Shown here: positions 16,193 through 25,004 of the stretch, in pieces
Numbering within the stretch: position 1 is the first letter of the stretch
Layout: the number at the start of each line of letters is the position of its first letter
Source: an uncultured Methanosarcinales archaeon
GTDB lineage: Archaea; Halobacteriota; Methanosarcinia; Methanotrichales; Methanotrichaceae
Direction: 5' to 3'
Length of the DNA: 64,000 bases
Assembly (NCBI GenBank): GCA_903871465.1
Contig: CAIQHB010000080.1
Span: 124,001 to 188,000 of the forward strand
Translations under genes and position numbers: made by a program
The notes under the pieces: model-generated
The model's input: only the letters and a program-made list of their open reading frames with translations
The model's database searches: none
What the model was told of the DNA's origin: nothing

Positions 16193-17170
16193 CTAAGCCA
16201 CCCGCGCCTCATTATTTTCCACCTGGACCCGAACTGATCCATAGCCAGAGGCAGCACTTGCTATGCTCCATGAGTTCATCATCTCCAGCTTAACAACAGG
16301 ATCATAGTACTCCAAAAGCCATGATCCGTTTCGCTCCGAAGCGTTTATGGCAACGGCGTAAGCCCTCCACCGGAAGAGCTTGACTTGAGGGAGACTCTCA
16401 GCCAGTTCGAGTGCTCTTTCTGACGCCATTGACTGGGATGAAATGTTCAGGTGGAGAAATGTTGAGCTATGCGGCATCTCCCCGTAGAGAGAGTTGAACT
16501 CATAAACATGGAAGCGGTCGCTATCATTCTCCAGGATGGCCCACTGGAAGAGGTTGGAATCCGGGGAAACCTCTGCGCTTTTATCATTGAGGAAGCCCCG
16601 GGCCATCTCCTTACCTTCTAATCTGATGCCGCCAACTATCAGAAGAAAGGCCACGAATATTATGAATAAGTTTTTATTAAATTTTGCCCTTGACCGTTCC
16701 CGGTAGAGTTCTGCCAGAACCAGAAGGCTGGCGATCATTATGATTATCTCTATCATAGAGAAGATCTCAGCCGAATATCTGGCAGCAACAAATGGGTAGA
16801 AGAGAGGAACGCCCCTCGTGGTCAGATAGTCCAGAAAGAGGTGGCTGATTATACCGGCATAGGCAAATGCGAGGCAGGGGGCGGAAAAATCAAGATCTAA
16901 ACTGATAAACCTCTGTGCTCCGGCCAAAACTCGGTCGCGCGAGGCCAACAAGAGCATAAATACTGCTATGAAGAAGCCGAAGAAGAAGGTATGTGTAAAT
17001 CCTCTGTGCACTATGAGCAGGGAAGTTGGATAGATATAATTGATCCAGACCACCAGCATATCCAGGTCCGGCGCAATCCCGCCCAGCACCAGGGCTGCGA
17101 GATACTTTTTTTTGAGCCCGAGGAAGCTGCCCAATAGATATGGCAGCACAGCATGGGAAAAGAAGTCCAT
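16193..17170 (-). CDS. DUF457/YdjM-type membrane-bound metal-dependent hydrolase-like protein
   Basis: 325 residues with four or five membrane segments in the first 170 and a soluble C-terminal part. The N-terminus has the family's His and Asp pattern: MDFFSHAVLPYLLG, GGIAPDLDML, VHRGFTHTF and SHLFLDYLTT, likely a metal site in the membrane. The C-terminal ~150 residues (PDSNLFQWAILENDSDRF) follow the pattern of archaeal and bacterial proteins annotated as metal-dependent hydrolases. Substrate is unknown. A perfect 14-base palindrome directly abuts its start codon. Confidence 0.8.
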   Translation of the reverse strand: MDFFSHAVLPYLLGSFLGLKKKYLAALVLGGIAPDLDMLVVWINYIYPTSLLIVHRGFTHTFFFGFFIAVFMLLLASRDRVLAGAQRFISLDLDFSAPCLAFAYAGIISHLFLDYLTTRGVPLFYPFVAARYSAEIFSMIEIIIMIASLLVLAELYRERSRAKFNKNLFIIFVAFLLIVGGIRLEGKEMARGFLNDKSAEVSPDSNLFQWAILENDSDRFHVYEFNSLYGEMPHSSTFLHLNISSQSMASERALELAESLPQVKLFRWRAYAVAINASERNGSWLLEYYDPVVKLEMMNSWSIASAASGYGSVRVQVENNEARVA

Positions 17171-17184
17171 TAAACTATAGTTTA
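17171..17184. promoter_or_regulatory. Perfect palindrome at the start of the DUF457 gene
   Basis: taaactatagttta reads the same on both strands and touches the ATG at 17170. It could be an operator covering the transcription or translation start. Confidence 0.45.
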
Positions 17185-17365
17185 GTCCATTGAGCTATTT
17201 TTGTCTTTTGTCTTGTGGAGCCCGGGAATTGAGGAAAGAGTTAGAGAAGATGTGCCGATTTGGAATCACAATTCAATTGCAGGAACAGAAAGAAAAACAC
17301 AAATGCTGTCGGAAGATAAAAAAAATAGTAAAAATAGACAATGGATTTGAATCTTGGGTTTTCCT
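17185..17365. other. Spacer between convergent/divergent minus-strand genes
   Basis: About 180 bases; A-rich (aaaaaaatagtaaaaatag on plus near 17320). No gene supported. Confidence 0.4.
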
Positions 17366-18151
17366 TCAGGGCAAGATCAATTTCTTGCTGATCTTCTCAT
17401 TGCTCTTCGATTCCGTCTTCAATCCGGATGCTTCCGGAACCGTCTCGCCCGTCTGGCTCGTATTTTCTGTCAGGAAAAAGGTTTGAACGTTCTGGGAAGC
17501 CGGACCGGGCTGAAGGGTCTGAGCGGGAAGGGACGCGGTGGGATAAGGCATTATCATAAGATACGGCCCCTGGCCGCTTTCCCGGGAAAGGAAGTCAATT
17601 TCCGAGCTACTGTTGCTGATGGCCTCCAGGAGGAAGGATATTTTATTCCCTTTCTTTTTGGCATCCATCAATTTTTTGGATACGTCAAAGGCGAAGATCT
17701 TATCGCCATCGGTGTTGCTGCTCATTTGAGTCAGGTCATTCTTCTTTATGATGCTCCAGGCAGGAAGGATGTTGACCAGGAAGGTCGTCATATCCGATTC
17801 TTCATTCCATTCCGAGCCGATGGTAAGCAACGCTACCATAGCGGAGGGGTCCGGCTGCCGTACAGCTGCAGCCTTGAGCACGAGAATCGCGACATCGTTA
17901 TCCGTGATATTCAGGCTGGAGATATCAAACTGGATTACCGGAACTCCGGGATAGTTGCTCACACTGGTATTATTGGCCTCTGTCACATTGATTCCGCAGA
18001 GAAGGACGCCGGTTTGATTGTACACCATCTCATTTCCCGTGCCGAGGCTGATGTAGACATTCTGGCTGGCGGGAATATTGGTCGCCATGCATTGTGCGCT
18101 GCCGGCAAACACAATCGCCAGCATCAAAAGAATTATCCCCCTTCTATCCAT
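17366..18151 (-). CDS. Exported DNRLRE-type (disaggregatase-related) domain protein
   Basis: Secreted protein of about 261 residues. A signal segment (RRGIILLMLAIVFAGSAQC) is followed by a beta-rich domain with the DNRLRE pattern: VIQFDISSL, ILVLKAAAV, EWNEESDMTTFLVN, then FDVSKKL and FLLEAI. Related domains occur in Methanosarcina disaggregatase-like surface proteins and bind or cut cell-wall polysaccharide. A Ser/Thr/Pro-rich C-terminal tail follows. I chose ATG 18151, with GGAGAG upstream on the minus strand; an ATG at 18169 would add six residues. The long plus-strand frame across it is a shadow. Confidence 0.72.
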   Translation of the reverse strand: MDRRGIILLMLAIVFAGSAQCMATNIPASQNVYISLGTGNEMVYNQTGVLLCGINVTEANNTSVSNYPGVPVIQFDISSLNITDNDVAILVLKAAAVRQPDPSAMVALLTIGSEWNEESDMTTFLVNILPAWSIIKKNDLTQMSSNTDGDKIFAFDVSKKLMDAKKKGNKISFLLEAISNSSSEIDFLSRESGQGPYLMIMPYPTASLPAQTLQPGPASQNVQTFFLTENTSQTGETVPEASGLKTESKSNEKISKKLILP

Positions 18152-18267
18152 AAGCCATTCTCTCCTCATTCATTTCTTTCTCAAGAATGATATACCTTAA
18201 AATCGATTGATATTTAAAATTATAGTTCTCAGTGGTATCTTCTATAGCTCACATACGAATTAACAAA

Positions 18268-18975
18268 TCAATCATATCCTGGGAAAAATTCCTTCTTGAT
18301 CTGCTCTTCAGGAATCCTCATTTCTTTGAGTAGAGAAAGCAATGAGTCCACCATTCTTGTGGGACCGCTAATGTAAAAAACTCGATCCAGGTAGTCAGGC
18401 ATGTACTTCTGGATCATATCAGCACTAATCCGACCGGTTATTCCCTTCCATGAGGGGGCTGGCATTGTCACCGTGTTCGCGACATTGAATTTCGGAAATT
18501 TTCTTGTCAGATCTTCGAATTCCTTCTTAAAAGCGATGCTTTCTTCATGCCGATTCGAGTAGAAGAGGACTATATCTGTATCAAGCATTTTATCACACGC
18601 ATACTTGATCATGCTGCGAAGAGGGCTTATGCCTATTCCTCCAGAAAGCATCCCAATCTTTTTATGTTCTCCTGCATCTCCTGCCAAAGTAAATTTTCCA
18701 AACGGTCCCCTGAGCCTTACTTTATCGCCTTCCTTAAGCGCTGCCAATGCGTTCGCAAAAGGATGGCCCGTCAGCCTCTTGGTGACCTCCAAAAAGCCTT
18801 CCGTCGGACTGCTGGAAATGGATAAGTGCTTTGTCACCTCGCCGTCTCCACTGCCAACGGTAACAAAAATAAACTGACCAGGGCTATAATCAAATTCCGC
18901 AGGCCTGGCGAATCTGATGGAGATGATATCTCCGGTTCGTTGAATTGATTCCGTAACATCCGTTTCAAAATTCAT
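18268..18975 (-). CDS. Ferredoxin-NAD(P)+ reductase family oxidoreductase
   Basis: 235-residue flavoprotein module. The FAD domain shows YSPGQFIFVTV and KHLSISSSP; the nucleotide domain shows MLSGGIGISPLRSM and VFYISGPTRMV. It lacks a ferredoxin domain of its own, so it probably works with a separate electron carrier such as a ferredoxin or flavoprotein partner. It resembles the reductase parts of phenol hydroxylase and sulfhydrogenase gamma subunits. The start ATG 18975 is followed by a normal family N-terminus. Partner not evident nearby. Confidence 0.85.
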   Translation of the reverse strand: MNFETDVTESIQRTGDIISIRFARPAEFDYSPGQFIFVTVGSGDGEVTKHLSISSSPTEGFLEVTKRLTGHPFANALAALKEGDKVRLRGPFGKFTLAGDAGEHKKIGMLSGGIGISPLRSMIKYACDKMLDTDIVLFYSNRHEESIAFKKEFEDLTRKFPKFNVANTVTMPAPSWKGITGRISADMIQKYMPDYLDRVFYISGPTRMVDSLLSLLKEMRIPEEQIKKEFFPGYD

Positions 18976-19130
18976 GATTTTCCCACCGTCCAGTTTCTTA
19001 GCAGGATCATAAAATAGCTACTCTCAAAAAGTCCTTGTGGTACAGTGCCAAGGTTGTAGCCAGGTTATCGAAAATTCTCCTTAGATTGGAACAAAAGATT
19101 AATTATCTCAACCAGCCATCATGATTTTTA

Positions 19131-19793
19131 GTGAAAGGGAATTTGCTCGGTCTAATCGTCATCGGAGTTGTGGCCATAACCCTGGTAGCTGGCTTTTTCT
19201 ACAGTGCAAAAGCTGCAGAGTATGGCCCTAATGTGCCCTATTTTGCTCCTCACTATGGCCCAAGGCAACATATAAATGAGAGTTCCTTTGCGGATAAGGG
19301 ATTTCTTTTTGATGAGTCATCAACGGTAAGAGGTTCAGGGGATGTTTCCATCAAAGGATCATTTCACGATCGTGCCGTGGATTCTCGCAGCTGGATGAAA
19401 GGCTCCGGATCAATCAACCTCGAATCTCTACGAAACATGAATAAGATTCGCCACAAGGTCGACTTCACTCAGAAGTCCGATCTGGTTTTTACTGGTGGGC
19501 AGCTCAAGAATTGGAAAAGCATGAATCTACCGCTATTCGAGAATGGCACTGGTGCCAGTGTAAGCGAGAGGTTCAATCTAAGCCACGTGGACAAGAGTGA
19601 GACTGATCAGATCAGGTCCATCAACCGCTTCAATAATACAATGGTTTATGCCACAGCACTGGCTTTTGAGGGACTCTGGGATATCAAGAACATGCAAGGG
19701 TGGTCGATCGCCAGGAATAGACGCGAGCAGACCTATTCGGGGTCTTTCCAAACTCAAAAAAATATTGAGTTCAATGATTCTGCCCAAACTTAG
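19131..19793 (+). CDS. Exported protein, paralogue of 2909
   Basis: 220 residues. An N-terminal membrane/signal segment (LLGLIVIGVVAITLVAGFF) precedes a polar domain rich in Ser, Asn and charged residues. The motif VRGSGDVSIKGSFHDR near residue 65 and the end TYSGSFQTQKNIEF correspond in order and spacing to those of the larger exported protein at 2909. Likely a cell-surface protein of a methanogen family with no assigned function. The start is GTG at 19131; the ATG at 19121 is out of frame. Confidence 0.72.
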   Translation: MKGNLLGLIVIGVVAITLVAGFFYSAKAAEYGPNVPYFAPHYGPRQHINESSFADKGFLFDESSTVRGSGDVSIKGSFHDRAVDSRSWMKGSGSINLESLRNMNKIRHKVDFTQKSDLVFTGGQLKNWKSMNLPLFENGTGASVSERFNLSHVDKSETDQIRSINRFNNTMVYATALAFEGLWDIKNMQGWSIARNRREQTYSGSFQTQKNIEFNDSAQT

Positions 19794-19980
19794 AGTTGCA
19801 TACCCGCCCACAACTACCGAATGGAGATCCTGTATTTCTGGTCTTATGAATCCCATATTTGCCGTTATTCATTTTACCAAGTTCATAGCTCGTGCTGGCT
19901 GAAAACTGAACTGCAATATGAAAATTAGTGGGTTATCCTGTTCCAAGGGAGATATCCACTAAATCATTCCTTTATTTGCA

Positions 19981-20922
19981 TCAAATATACTCAATAGTAC
20001 AGCACTCCTTGTTTACAGCCACATGCTCGGAATTGGGAAGCTTGGCAAGGGTAACGGTGATCTGTCCATTCAATGGTATCTTATCCGCCGGAATCATCAA
20101 GTAACCTGATGTCTGATAGCCCCAGCCCATAGTGTCTGCAGGCATCTGGAACTCTGGGTGCATGTTTTTTAGAGCAACGGCTGAATTTATGCTTCCAGTT
20201 CTTGTCGCATAGGTGATCCTCGCATCAGTAGAGTATCCGCTGCCTCCGCCGTTTCCAGACGGACGGGTGACTAATGGAGCGAGATAAATGTACAATTTTC
20301 TATCGGTTGGCAGATTGTAAAAAGTCCAGGTTGCAGATTGTCCTGGCTGCCTTAACCATGTCCAACCTGAAACATAGTTCCCGGAAGTAACATGATAATC
20401 AGCATCATTCTTGACAGAGACTACATTTACAGGACCAAATTGTTCAGCGTCGTCTGGAATGGTTGCTGCGAGTGTGGTCCAGGTATAATCGAGCGGGCAC
20501 ACCCAGCTTGATGAGGTGGCATTTTCGGGCATCCTTTGCCAGCCGTCAATCACGGTACCGTTTGAGGCATTGGTCACAAAAGCACATTCCTTCGCTAAAT
20601 CATTCTTTATCAGATTTGTGCAATCACCAGATGCGCCTGAATGCTTCTCGGTGCAACAATGCTCGCGCTCGAGTCCCTTGCAATTCCCATTTACAGTAAC
20701 CAATGTATAGCTCTCTGGGCAGGATGTATATGGGCCCAATATCTCCCAACCTTCGGGCGGCGTGCAGTCCATGCATTCATCTCCCGGCAGGAATCTGGCA
20801 CACTGCATCGAATCATTGTTGACTATCATCTGAAGTGGCAATGGCGCGGCCATTACAGGTCCTGCCAGCATGAAAATAAGTACGGCAAGTACGGCAAGTC
20901 CGGAATTTTTCATGAATTTCAT
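19981..20922 (-). CDS. Cysteine-rich exported protein
   Basis: 313 residues with a signal segment (SGLAVLAVLIFMLAGPVMA). The first half contains about ten cysteines in spaced pairs (DECMDC, TSCPES, EHCCTEK, GDCTN) suggesting an extracellular disulfide-bonded domain; the second half is beta-rich with aromatic residues (GWTWLRQPGQSATWTFYNLP), like a carbohydrate-binding or jelly-roll fold. It ends with KECCTIEYI. No family recognised. Surface location is inferred. The start region holds a short tandem repeat (agtacggca, about 20878-20898). Confidence 0.75.
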   Translation of the reverse strand: MKFMKNSGLAVLAVLIFMLAGPVMAAPLPLQMIVNNDSMQCARFLPGDECMDCTPPEGWEILGPYTSCPESYTLVTVNGNCKGLEREHCCTEKHSGASGDCTNLIKNDLAKECAFVTNASNGTVIDGWQRMPENATSSSWVCPLDYTWTTLAATIPDDAEQFGPVNVVSVKNDADYHVTSGNYVSGWTWLRQPGQSATWTFYNLPTDRKLYIYLAPLVTRPSGNGGGSGYSTDARITYATRTGSINSAVALKNMHPEFQMPADTMGWGYQTSGYLMIPADKIPLNGQITVTLAKLPNSEHVAVNKECCTIEYI

Positions 20923-20979
20923 GGATAATTATTGTTGAGATCCTGTATATTTTTCTTACGAACGCGAAAGAAAAGCCAA

Positions 20980-22074
20980 TCAGGAGAGATGCTGCTTAAA
21001 CAGATCTCTATAGAGCCTCTGCACATTCTCCTGAGTTTTGGTCATCTCCGGGAATCCATTATATTTCATGGCCTTCTCTGCATCTTCAGGAAGCTTAAGC
21101 TTATACTGGCTGCGAGAGAGGAACCAGCCCTGTTTGGCATAATAACGAGAGAGGTACTCCTGTTCGGTCTGGCCGGGAGTAGGTGTGAAGAGACCGTGCT
21201 TTTTGTCCAGCTCCGCCATCTCCATCATAGTGGTATAACCGGATCTTGTGATCACGAATCGGGCCCGGTTCATGAGCTCCACCTTCTCTTCCGTAGAGAG
21301 ATAGGAATGCACGGTGGTATGCTCATCCAGTTTCCTGTGGAGATCCTTTTGCGGGCTTCCCAGAAGGACAACCTTTTCTCCGGGTAACTTCGTCACCTGC
21401 TTAAGAATTATCTCTTCCAGCTTCGTCCTCTGCGGCTCAGGGCCGGATACGAGTATCAGGTAATCCAGGTCCTCATCCATCTTCATCTTTTTCGTACTGG
21501 TCAATATCCCTGCAAAGTAGGCCTTCCTATTGGTGGCCTCCAGATTGGAGCGGCAGAGCTTGCCGCTGAGATTGGGGAGATCGCCGTAGGGATCGATATC
21601 CGGCACAATCACACCATCGTATTTGGTGTGGAAGAAACTATTGACTGGGATGGTCAACATCTCAAACGGATAAAGGTAGCCAGGCAAGCTGAAGCGAAGC
21701 TGGTGGGTGATGAAGTAGCTTGGAATCACATGAGAGTAGACGCCCATGCGGTTATCGCTTATGATCAGGTCATACTTATTCTCGGATAAAATCTGGGTCA
21801 GCTTTTTTCTCTCTCTGGCCAGTGCCCGCAGAAGGATGGGAATGCTGGCCACGAACTTGGGCAAAAAGAATCGTGATGCGCTATAGGGCGCAGGATAGTC
21901 CTTGAAGAGTATAAAGTCGCATTCCGGGCATTCTCTCTTCAGAAGAGTTAGAGCATTGCCGCTGGTACCTATTGTTACCTCATGGCCATGCCTTTGGAGC
22001 TCCTCGATGATGGGGATGTCGCGAGTGGAGTGGCCCAAACCCCAGTTAAGAGGGCTCAAAAATACTTTACCCAT
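20980..22074 (-). CDS. MurG-like (GT28 type) glycosyltransferase
   Basis: 364 residues. The N-terminal motif (SPLNWGLGHSTRDIPI) and the C-terminal donor site (ARFVITRSGYTTMMEMAELDKKHGLFTPTPGQTEQEYLS) follow the pattern of archaeal GT-B transferases related to MurG and UDP-sugar glycosyltransferases. It probably adds a sugar to a lipid or surface polymer; neither donor nor acceptor can be read from the sequence. No transmembrane segment; acts at the inner membrane face (inferred). Confidence 0.82.
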   Translation of the reverse strand: MGKVFLSPLNWGLGHSTRDIPIIEELQRHGHEVTIGTSGNALTLLKRECPECDFILFKDYPAPYSASRFFLPKFVASIPILLRALARERKKLTQILSENKYDLIISDNRMGVYSHVIPSYFITHQLRFSLPGYLYPFEMLTIPVNSFFHTKYDGVIVPDIDPYGDLPNLSGKLCRSNLEATNRKAYFAGILTSTKKMKMDEDLDYLILVSGPEPQRTKLEEIILKQVTKLPGEKVVLLGSPQKDLHRKLDEHTTVHSYLSTEEKVELMNRARFVITRSGYTTMMEMAELDKKHGLFTPTPGQTEQEYLSRYYAKQGWFLSRSQYKLKLPEDAEKAMKYNGFPEMTKTQENVQRLYRDLFKQHLS

Positions 22075-22267
22075 TGTGATGGTGAGGAGCGGCTGATGAT
22101 ATAAAACATTTTCTCGGAGGATGAATCACTGCATCTCGCGACACAATCCTAGGTAGCGCTGCCCCGGTCCGTCTCAATCGTTGTACTCTACCCGATAGAA
22201 CAGTTAAAGGGCATCCAGCAAGCCATTGGAAAAGGCATAAATACGAATCTCATACAGCTATGAATCC

Positions 22268-22513
22268 GTGTACAAACAGATAGAGCAGGCTCTGAAAGAT
22301 GTGGATGCCAAAAATGCGCCGGACCAAGAGAAGATCAGGGCCATCCTCAAGAGATATGCGGCGGAAGAGATCGGCCTTGACGAGGCATACTACGATCTAT
22401 TGGAGGATGATCTCATCCCCATGCCCCAGAGGTGCGCCCTGTCCGCCAGGATACCTCAAACGGCAGATGATGAGATAAGGCTTAAAGAGATGATAAGGAG
22501 CAAGCTCTCCTAA
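22268..22513 (+). CDS. Small soluble protein of unknown function, 81 aa
   Basis: Acidic, helix-rich protein (DEAYYDLLEDDLIPMPQRC) starting with GTG. A TATA-like cataaatacg lies about 30 bases upstream. I recognise no family. It stands alone between a divergent glycosyltransferase and a convergent membrane protein. Confidence 0.6.
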   Translation: MYKQIEQALKDVDAKNAPDQEKIRAILKRYAAEEIGLDEAYYDLLEDDLIPMPQRCALSARIPQTADDEIRLKEMIRSKLS

Positions 22514-22546
22514 AGATATTTCTCTTGTGACAATCCCCATTCGTCA

Positions 22547-22888
22547 TTAATTCTTGCCGCCTTCTTCCATAACCACAACGGAAGCTGTCTGATCGAAGGG
22601 ATTGGTCCTCATGCCCTCAATCTCGGGGTCCGTATCGGAGAGATAGGCGAGAAGATCTGTGCCCACTTCGACAAAGAAAGCCCCTATCACCATGTTCAGC
22701 TTCTCCAAACGGTTGCGCCTCTCCATGTACCTTAAGAGCCGGTCTATGACCAGTGTCACCAGGAGAACTTCGAGGGGCAAGAAGGCGATCTCCCCCAACA
22801 TGAAGGTTATTATCTCATGAAGATTCCCAAAAACCGCGTAATCTAAGAGATAGAGGATTACCGATGATATCATGATAATCGGACACAA
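22547..22888 (-). CDS. Membrane protein of unknown function, possibly shortened
   Basis: About 113 residues with two hydrophobic segments (IIMISSVILYLLDYAVFG, LEVLLVTLVIDRLLRYM) and a cytoplasmic helix (RRNRLEKLNMVIGAFFVEVG). The same N-terminal pattern is familiar from longer bacterial and archaeal membrane proteins, so this one may have lost its C-terminal part. The start is a TTG; the frame is open another 20 codons upstream with family-like residues (LDWIDHVIV) but has no usual start codon there. Confidence 0.6.
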   Translation of the reverse strand: MCPIIMISSVILYLLDYAVFGNLHEIITFMLGEIAFLPLEVLLVTLVIDRLLRYMERRNRLEKLNMVIGAFFVEVGTDLLAYLSDTDPEIEGMRTNPFDQTASVVVMEEGGKN

Positions 22889-23070
22889 TACAATTACATG
22901 ATCTATCCAGTCAAGGATTTTTCGCCCGAGGGTTTAGGATAGAAATCTCCATGCGATCATACCTTGACGGCTGGGGGGCCCACGGGGGCAAGAATAGGAA
23001 AGTGGATTAAGACGAACGTAGTGCTTCTTGTGAAGAAGAAAAAGCAGACGATCTGGCAGTGGTGAGCACA

Positions 23071-23256
23071 ATGGTGGAAAAGAGCGATGCAATGAGGCAG
23101 CATGAGAAATGGATAGAAGAGACCATGAAACATAAGCCCAAGCATAAGAGTGAGGGTTTGCCGGTTCAACCCTGGCATGTTCTCATCTTCGTAGGGGGAT
23201 TATTTGTCTTGGCGATACTGATCGGCTACTTGATCCATGGCAGACCATCTGTATGA
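23071..23256 (+). CDS. Small single-span membrane protein, 61 aa
   Basis: Charged N-terminal half (EKWIEETMKHKPKHK) followed by one membrane helix (VLIFVGGLFVLAILIGYLI) and a short tail. GGTGAG at 23061-23066 is placed five bases before ATG 23071, which decides the start over the GTG at 23059. Function unknown; it may assist a larger membrane complex. Confidence 0.65.
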   Translation: MVEKSDAMRQHEKWIEETMKHKPKHKSEGLPVQPWHVLIFVGGLFVLAILIGYLIHGRPSV

Positions 23257-23351
23257 ATCAATAGCTCCACAATTCTTCATGAAGCCCTATTACAGGTCAC
23301 TAGCCATTTACATCAATAAAGAGATATAGTCAATATGTACCATCCTTGATC

Positions 23352-24023
23352 ATGGGCATTTCCGGCCGCATCACCTCTGTCGAATTGAGGGATTTGTTTT
23401 TATCGCTGGTAGCACTGGTTATCGCTTTCTCAGTGCTGGGTGGACGGGGACTGCCAGGATTGGATACAATTCTGATTTCGACAGTAGGCGTATGCACCGG
23501 ATTCTTGCTGCACGAGATGGCTCATAAATTCATGGCCCTGCGCTTTGGCTACAGAGCTGAGTACAGAGCCAACATGGCGGGCCTTGTGTTGGCTATAGTT
23601 ATGGCCTTTTTCGGCTTCCTCCTGGCCGCGCCAGGTGGGGTCATGATAAGCAAGCTTGACGCACCTCAGGAATTATATATGCAGGATTCCTTCGGACAGG
23701 AGGAGCAAAGGAGACGGGAAAAGAGGGAAATGCTGTGGATATCCCTGGCCGGGCCCATGACGAACATCATACTTGCCGTCTTTTTCTTCCTGATATTTGT
23801 CTTTTTGCCTGTAAGCAGTGGGGATGCCGAAAGCAGTCTGTGGATGCTGGCAGCAAACTTCGCCATCTTCATCAACCTCACTCTGGCAGCCTTCAATATG
23901 CTGCCCTTTGGGCCACTGGACGGAAAGAAAATATTCGATGGCAATAGGCTGGTGTGGGGACTAGTGGGCGTGCCAACGATCCTGGTGGCGTTGACGCTAT
24001 TGTTTTATCCGAGAATTATATAG
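23352..24023 (+). CDS. Site-2 protease family (M50) membrane protein
   Basis: 223-residue intramembrane metalloprotease. The zinc motif HEMAH (HExxH) is in the second membrane helix and the third ligand region is NMLPFGPLDGKKIFDG, the archaeal form of the N-x-x-P-x-x-P-L-D-G motif. Membrane segments fill most of the protein, with a soluble loop (SKLDAPQELYMQDSFG) between. It probably cuts a membrane-bound regulator; the substrate is unknown. ATG 23352 is preferred over TTG 23346. Confidence 0.85.
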   Translation: MGISGRITSVELRDLFLSLVALVIAFSVLGGRGLPGLDTILISTVGVCTGFLLHEMAHKFMALRFGYRAEYRANMAGLVLAIVMAFFGFLLAAPGGVMISKLDAPQELYMQDSFGQEEQRRREKREMLWISLAGPMTNIILAVFFFLIFVFLPVSSGDAESSLWMLAANFAIFINLTLAAFNMLPFGPLDGKKIFDGNRLVWGLVGVPTILVALTLLFYPRII

Positions 24024-24147
24024 AAGCGGCAACCGCAAGATCAAAGTGATCGCATAATTGATCCGATCCTTCTGCGAGACAAAAACTGTGACAAACTGCG
24101 GCCAGAGGAGAAGAATCATATATCATCGAAACATAAATTTTCTAGAG

Positions 24148-24675
24148 ATGCATAGATTAATCGCCCATGTCTCGGGAAAGGTCCAGGCAGTAGGATACAG
24201 GTCGTTGGTAGTGATAATGGCCAGGACCCTGGACATAAGAGGATTTGTTCAGAACCTCCCTAACGGTAAGGTTTTCATTATCGCGGAGGGGCCCAGAGAG
24301 GACCTGGCGAGTTTTGTCAAGTCCATCAGGATCGATAACTCGCGGATCAGGGTAGAAGACATCTTTATTGATTGCAAAGATGCATTGGGCGAATTTAATG
24401 GATTTTATAAAATAGATTCAAAACACGCGATAGAGACGCTGGCGGCCAAGCCTTCCCAACGCCAAAAAGAGGGCTTAATGCCTCCAAGAGGCAAATACCT
24501 GGCCGCATCCTCCGGGCTGGAAAAAATCGCCTTTGAGACAGAAAAAGTAAAATGCAAGCTAGAAAAGATAGTGAACGGCCGGGAAAAGCTAAAGGTGGAG
24601 ATAAAATCGCGTTCTGATGAAATTGAGATCGACCGGGAGGATGCATCCGAAAACCGCTCGAAAACAGGTCTGTAG
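24148..24675 (+). CDS. Acylphosphatase-domain protein with charged C-terminal extension
   Basis: 175 residues. The first ~90 are an acylphosphatase fold: SGKVQAVGYR contains the catalytic arginine and GFVQNLPNG the catalytic asparagine. Normal acylphosphatases end near there; this one goes on for about 85 more residues rich in Lys and Glu (KVKCKLEKIVNGREKLKVE), likely helical. It would hydrolyse acyl phosphates; the tail could bind a partner. The frame is open from 24058, but the ATG at 24148 begins exactly at the domain start. Confidence 0.78.
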   Translation: MHRLIAHVSGKVQAVGYRSLVVIMARTLDIRGFVQNLPNGKVFIIAEGPREDLASFVKSIRIDNSRIRVEDIFIDCKDALGEFNGFYKIDSKHAIETLAAKPSQRQKEGLMPPRGKYLAASSGLEKIAFETEKVKCKLEKIVNGREKLKVEIKSRSDEIEIDREDASENRSKTGL

Positions 24676-24744
24676 AAAGCGTCGGCAAATCGCGGGGATC
24701 AACTATATTTATTTCCTGATTCAAAGGGGAAAAAATGGACGTGA

Positions 24745-24981
24745 ATGACAATGGCAGAAGATGAAGTTCTCCACGAGATTTCGGAAACGCTTATTTCGAT
24801 CAGCGACAGCCTGGAAGGAATAAATGCAGAGCTCACTGATATCAGTATGTCGAGCAAGATGCTGATATTTTTCAAGTTGATAGAATTGAGACCGGATATG
24901 AAAGACAAGCTAGGGCCCTTGATCAACGATCTGGCCGAGTCTATGGACTTTGATATGGATGACGAGCCTGAAAAGGTCTAG
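24745..24981 (+). CDS. Small acidic helical protein, 78 aa
   Basis: Begins MTMAEDEVLHEISETL and continues with heptad-like Leu/Ile spacing, then a very acidic tail (DFDMDDEPE). Could form a coiled coil. Start could also be the ATG at 24751, which has GTGA six bases before it. No family recognised. It lies just before the convergent prenyl synthase gene. Confidence 0.6.
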   Translation: MTMAEDEVLHEISETLISISDSLEGINAELTDISMSSKMLIFFKLIELRPDMKDKLGPLINDLAESMDFDMDDEPEKV

Positions 24982-25004
24982 CATTTAGATAATAAAAAAG
25001 CTGT

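Noticed and set aside
17354-18190. 278-residue plus-strand frame
   Set aside because: The minus strand has a signal peptide and DNRLRE-type motifs; this frame has neither.
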